DNA from: Bifidobacterium asteroides
Lineage (GTDB): Bacteria; Actinomycetota; Actinomycetes; Actinomycetales; Bifidobacteriaceae
NCBI RefSeq assembly: GCF_030758775.1
Contig: NZ_CP132384.1
Coordinates: 806,001-870,000 of the forward strand
Length of the DNA: 64,000 nt
Direction: 5' to 3'
The position numbers and the translations under genes are program-made. This document shows positions 58,809 through 64,000 of this stretch, in pieces; the stretch's first letter is position 1, and every line of letters begins with the position of its first letter. Under the pieces are notes generated by a model. That model worked only from the letters and a program-made list of their open reading frames with translations, had not been told where the DNA came from and ran no database searches.

Positions 58809-59747
58809 ATGGGTGCTCGTAGCGCTGTCGTGGTCACGCACAGCCGGGTCCGGGCAAGCGGCCACCTGGTGGACGAGGTCGAGGAGCAGTTGCGCCGGGA
58901 CGGATTCCGCGTCTCGGTTGTCGACAATATCGCCGCCCCAGAGTTCGGCAGCCCCAGCCAGCAGGTGGCTGACGACACCGAGATCGTCATCGTCCTAGGC
59001 GGCGACGGGACCATTCTGCGTGCTGCGGAGCTGGTCAAGGGCACCCAGGTGCCCATCCTGGGGGTCAATCTGGGTCACGTGGGGTTCCTGGCGGAGTTCG
59101 AGAGCTTCCAGATAGGGGAGGCCATTCGCCGGGTGGCTGATCATGACTACTCCATCGACGAGCGCATGGTGGCCCATGTGGACCTGTGGATACCCGGGGC
59201 CGATCGACCACTGAGCGACTGGGCCCTCAACGACATGACCCTGGAACGATATGATCGGGGCAAGATGATCGAGGTATCGGTCCGAGTGGACGATGTGGAG
59301 ATGAGCTCCTTCGGCTGCGACGGCATGATTGTAGCCACCCCGACCGGTTCGACGGCCTATGCCTTTTCCGTGGGTGGGCCCATCGTCTGGCCGGATGCAC
59401 AGTCGCTGCAGATGGTGCCCATAGCTGCCCATGCCCTCTTCGCCCGATCCCTGATCATCGGTCCAAAGTCGCAGTTCACCCTGGACATTCTGGGTGATTC
59501 CCAGTCGGCCGGCTGGATCTGCAATGACGGGCGCCGTCAACGGCCAGTGCCTAAGCGGTCCCGCATCGTGGTGAGGCAGTCCCATGACATCCTGAGGCTT
59601 GCCAGGCTGTCCGGGGTGCCCTTCACCAGACGGCTGGTTTCCAAGTTCGACCTGCCGGTGGTCGGCTGGAGGGAGCAGCATCGCCCCTCGGCAGCTGCAG
59701 ACGGGCAGGACCAGGGGGAGTCGCAGGAGTCGAACAAGGAGCACTGA
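58809..59747 (+). CDS. nadK: NAD kinase
   Basis: 312-residue NAD kinase (PpnK) that phosphorylates NAD+ to NADP+. The signature GGDGT is at residues 64-68 and the second glycine-rich motif is TPTGSTAYAFSVGGP. The last 30 residues are a charged Gln/Glu-rich tail absent from shorter homologues. GGAAGGGAGG precedes the ATG. The stop overlaps the recN start by one base (TGATG), and nadK-recN is a common actinobacterial gene pair. Confidence 0.94.
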   Translation: MGARSAVVVTHSRVRASGHLVDEVEEQLRRDGFRVSVVDNIAAPEFGSPSQQVADDTEIVIVLGGDGTILRAAELVKGTQVPILGVNLGHVGFLAEFESFQIGEAIRRVADHDYSIDERMVAHVDLWIPGADRPLSDWALNDMTLERYDRGKMIEVSVRVDDVEMSSFGCDGMIVATPTGSTAYAFSVGGPIVWPDAQSLQMVPIAAHALFARSLIIGPKSQFTLDILGDSQSAGWICNDGRRQRPVPKRSRIVVRQSHDILRLARLSGVPFTRRLVSKFDLPVVGWREQHRPSAAADGQDQGESQESNKEH

Positions 59748-61520
59748 TGCTGGAAGAGCTGGAAGTACGAGACCTGGGTCCCATCCATCATGCTCTGCTA
59801 CGGCCTGCCGCTGGCATGACGGCCATCACCGGGGAGACCGGGGCTGGCAAGTCCATGCTGCTCAACGCCATCAGGCTGATCTCGGGGTCCACTGCCCGCC
59901 CCCAACTGGTGTCGCCTGGAGCCCGTGAGTCCTGGGTGCAGGGGATTTTTGATGCCGGAACAGCGGGAGCTGAGAATCCAGTGATCGCTGCCATCACCGA
60001 GGCTGGCCTGCCCTTGGAGGATGAGGGGCAGATCTTCCTGGCGAGAACCATGCCTGTCAAGGGGCGTTCCCGTGCCGCTCTGAACGGCAGGACGGCCCCT
60101 CGTGGCCTGCTGGAGGAGGTGGCTGGCATGCTGGTCACCGTCCATGGCCAGGCGGATCAGATGCGTATGGCCAGTCCGGCCCGGCAGCGCGAGTTTTTGG
60201 ATGCCTATGCCGGTGACGGTCTGCAGCTGGAGGCTTTTTCCAAGGCCTGGAGGCAGTACCGACAGGCCCAGGACCATCTGGAGGAGCTGCGCAACCAGCA
60301 GTCCGGCGCTATGGCCCAGGCTGATTATCTTCGCGAGTCCATCGCCCGGATCGACCGTGTCGACCCCCATCCCGGCGAGGATCGTGAACTCAAGGCCCAG
60401 AGAGACCGGATCGAGCACGCTGCCCAGATCAGTCAGGGAGTCATGGCTGCACTGTCTGCCCTGGACTCCGGCCAGATTGACCCTGACGCCGACGCGCCAT
60501 CAGCCACGGCCCTGGTAGAACGAGCCATCGCCGCCTTGGAGGGCATCGGTGTAGAGGGGGTCTTTCAGGAGTCGGCCCAGCGGTTGCGCTCGCTGAATGC
60601 CGACCTGTCTGACCTGGTCTTCACCCTGAGCAGCCAGCTGGACGACGAAGGCCAGGAGGGCGATCTGGACAAGATCAACGCCCGCATCCACGATCTGGAT
60701 GAGCTGACCCGGCGCTGGGGACCAGACATCGACGACGTTCTGGCCTGGCGCAAGAAGGCTGCGTTTGAACTTGAGGACATGGATGCCTCACCTGAGAAGC
60801 TGGAGGAGCTTCAGGTCCACGTTGAGCAGCTTCGCGGGAGCGCCCTGAAGGCCGCACGGAATCTGTCTGCGTCACGGGGCAAGGCTAGCACGAAGGCTGA
60901 GCGAACTCGTCGACGGCGAATTGCGCTCCCTGGCCATGTCGGGTGCCGGGCTGGAGATCCGTGTCAGGCCACGCCGGGACCAGGACATGGACGGGCATGG
61001 CCTGGATCAGATCGACTTTCTCTTCAGGCCGTATCCGGGTTCGGACCTTCTGCCCATGGGCAAGAGCGCCTCGGGCGGCGAACTCAGCCGGCTCATGCTG
61101 GCCCTGGAGCTGGTGGCCGCCGAAGGCCGGACCTCATCGGGATCTGACGGCGCTGGAGATGGGCATAATGGTCTGGATTCCCAGGTTGGCGACCCGACGA
61201 TGACCTTCATCTTCGACGAGGTGGATGCTGGAGTCGGCGGTCGGGCTGCCGTCGAGCTGGGTCGTCGTCTGGCCCGGTTGGCCGTCACCGCCCAGGTGAT
61301 CGTGGTCACCCACCTGCCGCAGGTGGCTTCCTGGGCCGATCGGCAGTTCGTCGTGGCCAAGGGGCGTGAAGGCGGCGATGCCGTAGAGACCCTGGTCCGC
61401 CAGGTGGAGGGCGAGGACAGGGAGCGGGAGATCGCCCGGATGCTGGCGGGCAGCGAGTCCACTACCTCCCTGAAGCACGCCCAAGAGCTTCTGGCCTCCA
61501 GCAGGCTCCAGGCCCGATAG
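59747..61520 (+). CDS. recN: DNA repair protein RecN, interrupted by one frameshift
   Basis: SMC-like ATPase that tethers DNA ends in double-strand-break repair. The N-terminal half has Walker A GETGAGKSM at about residues 29-37 and a long coiled coil. The C-terminal half has the signature ASGGELSRLMLALELV, Walker B TFIFDEVDAGVGGRAA and IVVTHLPQVASWAD. The frame shifts at about 60892-60896, where GAAGGCTGAG carries one G too many; removing it joins LSASRGKASTKLSELVDGE to RSLAMSGAGLE and gives about 590 residues. Both ATPase halves are intact, so a sequencing error is likely. Confidence 0.9.
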
Positions 61521-61567
61521 ATCTGATTGTCGGCTCAACTTTGCCATGCCGAAGTCCCTCGATTCAG

Positions 61568-61618
61568 CGACTTTGACCAGTTGCGACGACTTTGTTGCTG
61601 ACGACTTTGTCGCTTTTT
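61568..61618 (+). terminator. recN terminator region with CGACTTTG repeats
   Basis: CGACTTTG occurs three times at 61568, 61587 and 61602. The last copy forms CGAC-TTT-GTCG followed by C and TTTTT (61614-61618). A longer GCGAC/GTCGC pairing is also possible. It lies 50-100 bases after recN and is a candidate intrinsic terminator. Confidence 0.5.
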
Positions 61619-61976
61619 GCGGCCGTGCTGCTGCATGCTCGACATCTGTCCTTCTGTTGCTTTTCATTCTGACGCTTTGACGGTAGGCAATCGGCTGTTG
61701 GCGGCCGTGCGGCAACGAACATGCTGGATTTTCGTTGATGACACCGTATCCGCCCTCGACATGCACAATGCGGCGGCGACCTGGCCCAAATGGATTTTGT
61801 CTGAAATTGTGATCGGCCGGGGATTTCGGCACCAGAGACGTATCTATCAATCCATGAACCACCCCTTGGAAGATCAAGGTCGGAGTTTGTCTCCATGATT
61901 AAACTGTTATAGTGTATATATGAACACCGGCACAGCTCAGCCAGGGTCGTGCCGACAATCAATGAAAGGGGCTTGG
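61619..61976 (+). promoter_or_regulatory. Intergenic region with a candidate promoter for the GntR operon
   Basis: No supported gene is seen between the recN terminator and the GntR gene. TATAGT at 61908-61913 with TTTGTC 16 bases upstream is the best promoter candidate, about 65 bases from the start codon. The AT-rich TGTATATATG just after it is unusual for this genome and could hold an autoregulatory site. AAAGGGG precedes the GntR ATG. Confidence 0.45.
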
Positions 61977-62384
61977 ATGAAGCTGATCATCTCATCCCTG
62001 TCCGGGCAGCCGATTTATCGGCAGATCGAGGACCAGATACGTTCGGCCATCCTGACCGGAGACCTGAAAGCGGGGGAGGGACTGCCTTCCCTGCGACATC
62101 TCTCACAGGAGCTCAGGGTGTCCGTGCTGACCGTGACCCGCGCCTATACCGAACTCGCTCAAGAGGGTTTGGTGGAGAACATCCAAGGCAAGGGGACCTT
62201 CGTGGCCGACAGCGGCGACCAGGTCATGAGGCAGCATCTGGAGGACCGCGTGCAGTCCCTGCTGGGAGAGGCAGTCGATACGGCTCGTCGGGCCGGCATG
62301 GAGCCGGATCGGATTCGCGGCCTGCTCGACGGTCTGATTGGCAACAGGGGTTCTGCGCCCGCGTCCGAAGAAGGAAAGGAATAG
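61977..62384 (+). CDS. GntR family regulator (YtrA type)
   Basis: 135-residue regulator. An N-terminal winged helix (QPIYRQIEDQIRSAILTGDL, LPSLRHLSQELRVSVLTVTRAYTELAQEGLV; about residues 10-75) is followed by a short helical C-terminal tail without a large effector domain. That size and layout define the YtrA subfamily, which usually represses the ABC exporter operon it heads. ATG 61977 is preferred to 61920 because AAAGGGG lies 6 bases upstream and 61920 overlaps the promoter. The ABC ATPase starts 5 bases after its stop. Confidence 0.85.
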   Translation: MKLIISSLSGQPIYRQIEDQIRSAILTGDLKAGEGLPSLRHLSQELRVSVLTVTRAYTELAQEGLVENIQGKGTFVADSGDQVMRQHLEDRVQSLLGEAVDTARRAGMEPDRIRGLLDGLIGNRGSAPASEEGKE

Positions 62385-62388
62385 CAGC

Positions 62389-63363
62389 ATGTACGCATCA
62401 CCGGTGATGACAACCTCTGGCGAAGATGTCGACTATGCCCTGCGCGTCAGTGACCTGGGGAAAAGCTACGCCAAGGCCGACGGCACGGGTTTCCGCCTGC
62501 ACCAGGTCACCATGGACCTGCCCATGGGCTACATCATGGGATTGATAGGCCCCAACGGCGCAGGCAAATCCACTCTGATCCGGCTCTTGCTCAATATGAC
62601 CCATCGAGACAGCGGAGCAATCAGCATTCTGGGCCGTGATCCCTTGAGCCGGGAGGAGGAGGTCAAAGCAGACCTGGGCGTGGTCTTCGATTCCATTTAT
62701 TTCCCGGAGGCATGGAAGGTCAAGGCCGTCGAGCCAGTGATGGCACCCATGTATCCCTCTTGGGACAGTGATCGCTATCAGGACTATCTGCGTCGGTTCG
62801 GCCTGCAGGAAAACCGCAAAATCGGCAAGCTTTCCCGCGGCATGCAGATGAAACTGATGCTGGCCGTCGCCCTCAGCCACGATGCAAGGCTCTTGATTCT
62901 GGATGAGCCCACCAGTGGTCTGGATGTCCTGGCCAGGGACGAGCTCATGGATATTCTGCTGGACTACATCGGCGACGGCCGTCACTCGGTGCTTTTCTCC
63001 ACGCACATCACCGCGGATCTCGAACGGGTGGCTGACTTCGTCACCTATATCAATCGGGGGTCTGTCTTCTACACCGGCCCCAAGGACGAGTTGATGGAGG
63101 CTTTCCAGGTCGTAAGAGGGGGGCCGGACGATCTGGCTGGAGCGCAAATGCCGCATCTGATGGGCTTGCAGCGCTCCGCCACAGGTTTCGAGGCTCTGGT
63201 GCCCACTGAACGCTTGAAGGATTTTCTGGCATCGGCTTCCCCAACCGCCATGGAGCCTTCAGAGGACCGCTACCTGGTGGAGCGGGCCGACTTCGACAAC
63301 ATCATCAGACTGACCGCGGGCTCACCTGCCGCGACCGACAAGAACAAGGAGGTGGAGTCATGA
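62389..63363 (+). CDS. ABC transporter ATP-binding protein (YtrB-like)
   Basis: 324-residue exporter-type ATPase. Walker A GPNGAGKST, the signature region LSRGMQMKLMLAVALS, Walker B LLILDEPTSGLD and the switch His in STHITADLE are present. The signature serine-Arg-Gly (LSRGM) replaces LSGGQ, as is common in this ABC-2 group. About 90 C-terminal residues after the ABC domain are unassigned. ATG 62389 has AAAGGA upstream. The stop overlaps the permease start as ATGA. Confidence 0.9.
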   Translation: MYASPVMTTSGEDVDYALRVSDLGKSYAKADGTGFRLHQVTMDLPMGYIMGLIGPNGAGKSTLIRLLLNMTHRDSGAISILGRDPLSREEEVKADLGVVFDSIYFPEAWKVKAVEPVMAPMYPSWDSDRYQDYLRRFGLQENRKIGKLSRGMQMKLMLAVALSHDARLLILDEPTSGLDVLARDELMDILLDYIGDGRHSVLFSTHITADLERVADFVTYINRGSVFYTGPKDELMEAFQVVRGGPDDLAGAQMPHLMGLQRSATGFEALVPTERLKDFLASASPTAMEPSEDRYLVERADFDNIIRLTAGSPAATDKNKEVES

Positions 63364-64000
63364 AGGCGATAGCCGAGCAGATCAGGCTGGACATGCAACG
63401 TTTCTCAGGAGCAGGGAGAACTTGGGTTGGTGTGTTGATTTTCCTGTCCGCGCCGCTCATCGGAATCCTGCTGAACCTGGTCATGGCCCTGACAGGCCAT
63501 GATGGGGATGATGCACGGACTGCCTTGACGGGAGCAGTGGCCGGCATGGGAATCGGACTGATTGTAGGCCTGGTATCTGGTTTGTTTGTCGATTTCAGCA
63601 ATGCGGCGATTCGGTTGAACGGTCTGCTGCCCATAACACGCGATCACCAGGTATTCGGACGCTATGCTGCTGTCAGTCTGCTGGTCCTGGTTCAGTCTTG
63701 CGGCTATGCAATATTCTATTTCTGCGTTGCTGATTCGTTTTTGCAGGGTCAGGACCATTGGCGTGCTACCGTCCTGTTTGCTCTGGGATTGTTCATGTCG
63801 GAGTCTTTGCTCTTTGCAGTAGCTGCGCCCCTGTTTTATTGGCTGGAAATGGCCAAAGCCGTGATAGCTTTTCTGGCGCTTCTTGGTTTGGTACCAATAA
63901 CGGCCCTTGTCGGCAGTTGGCTGCCCTTTGACTGGGGGGCCGTCTGGAATTCAATCATGCGTTTTTTGACATCCGACCTGTGGCGGCCGGTGCTCCTCGG
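63360..64000 (+). CDS. ABC-2 type permease, cut by the window end
   Basis: Open from ATG 63360 to the last base, at least 213 residues, with no stop in frame. Hydrophobic segments are at roughly residues 22-42, 60-80, 105-130, 140-160 and 165-190, as in ABC-2 permeases. No catalytic motif is expected. The four-base overlap with the ATPase gene indicates coupled translation. The substrate is unknown; YtrA-headed operons are often induced by cell-envelope antibiotics or lantibiotics. The 3' end lies outside the window. Confidence 0.75.
   Translation, partial: MKAIAEQIRLDMQRFSGAGRTWVGVLIFLSAPLIGILLNLVMALTGHDGDDARTALTGAVAGMGIGLIVGLVSGLFVDFSNAAIRLNGLLPITRDHQVFGRYAAVSLLVLVQSCGYAIFYFCVADSFLQGQDHWRATVLFALGLFMSESLLFAVAAPLFYWLEMAKAVIAFLALLGLVPITALVGSWLPFDWGAVWNSIMRFLTSDLWRPVLL

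Noticed and set aside
61617-61898. 93-codon frame between recN and the GntR gene
   Set aside because: It begins in the recN terminator T-run, has no ribosome site and no protein motif.
61564-61962. 132-codon minus-strand frame in the same interval
   Set aside because: Its composition is irregular, it would start inside the GntR promoter region and it resembles no family.

Overview
The window is a high-GC, gene-dense actinobacterial chromosome segment, most probably from the genus Bifidobacterium. Actinobacterial markers include SepH, a DUF4193 protein, MtrA-MtrB-LpqB, a GluABCD-type transporter and paired ClpP1/ClpP2. Bifidobacterium-like markers include a FruEKFG-type sugar transporter and pyruvate formate-lyase with its activase. 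The genus call rests on gene families and order recognised by eye. No rRNA, tRNA, CRISPR array, insertion sequence or prophage was seen, so most of the window reads as core genome.

Layout. 1-9 kb: topoisomerase IV (parE 3' end, parC) flanking an Lhr helicase. 8.7-14.4 kb: a phosphodiesterase-like enzyme, the septation protein SepH, a DUF4193 protein, dUTPase and the stringent-response enzyme Rel. 14.5-19.4 kb: a DUF349 protein divergent from hisS-aspS. 19.5-28.1 kb: a gluABCD-like amino-acid transporter, a Ski2-like helicase, and a second amino-acid transporter whose binding protein and permease are fused. 28.4-32.9 kb: rarA, an MFS carrier, a MarR regulator and a HAD phosphatase. 33.0-37.1 kb: mtrA-mtrB-lpqB. 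37.2-42.1 kb: fruEKFG. 42.1-45.3 kb: a minus-strand run tetR-yccF-ppi-vsr-oxidoreductase. 45.4-49.2 kb: a DHA2 drug exporter, NAD synthetase and a small conserved protein. 49.3-52.9 kb: pflB and pflA. 53.1-61.5 kb: rnd, tig, clpP1-clpP2-clpX, nadK, recN. 61.9-64.0 kb: a GntR(YtrA)-ABC ATPase-permease operon cut by the window end.

Regulatory DNA stands out. There is a palindrome on the -10 of the drug-exporter promoter opposite tetR. A near-consensus CRP/GlxR site lies upstream of pflB. A CG-centred palindrome lies just downstream of the fru promoter. Two divergent genes share a palindromic -10. Intrinsic terminators sit inside two operons (fruE/fruK and pflB/pflA), where they would set subunit ratios.

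Four genes (lhr, hisS, the Ski2-like helicase and recN) each carry one single-base frameshift. hisS is normally essential, and the breaks in hisS, recN and lhr can be placed in or next to short G runs, so base-calling or assembly error is the likeliest cause, at least for hisS. I saw no wholly new multi-gene system. The least expected arrangement is an orphan Vsr-type endonuclease overlapping a sugar-type oxidoreductase in a TetR-led operon.
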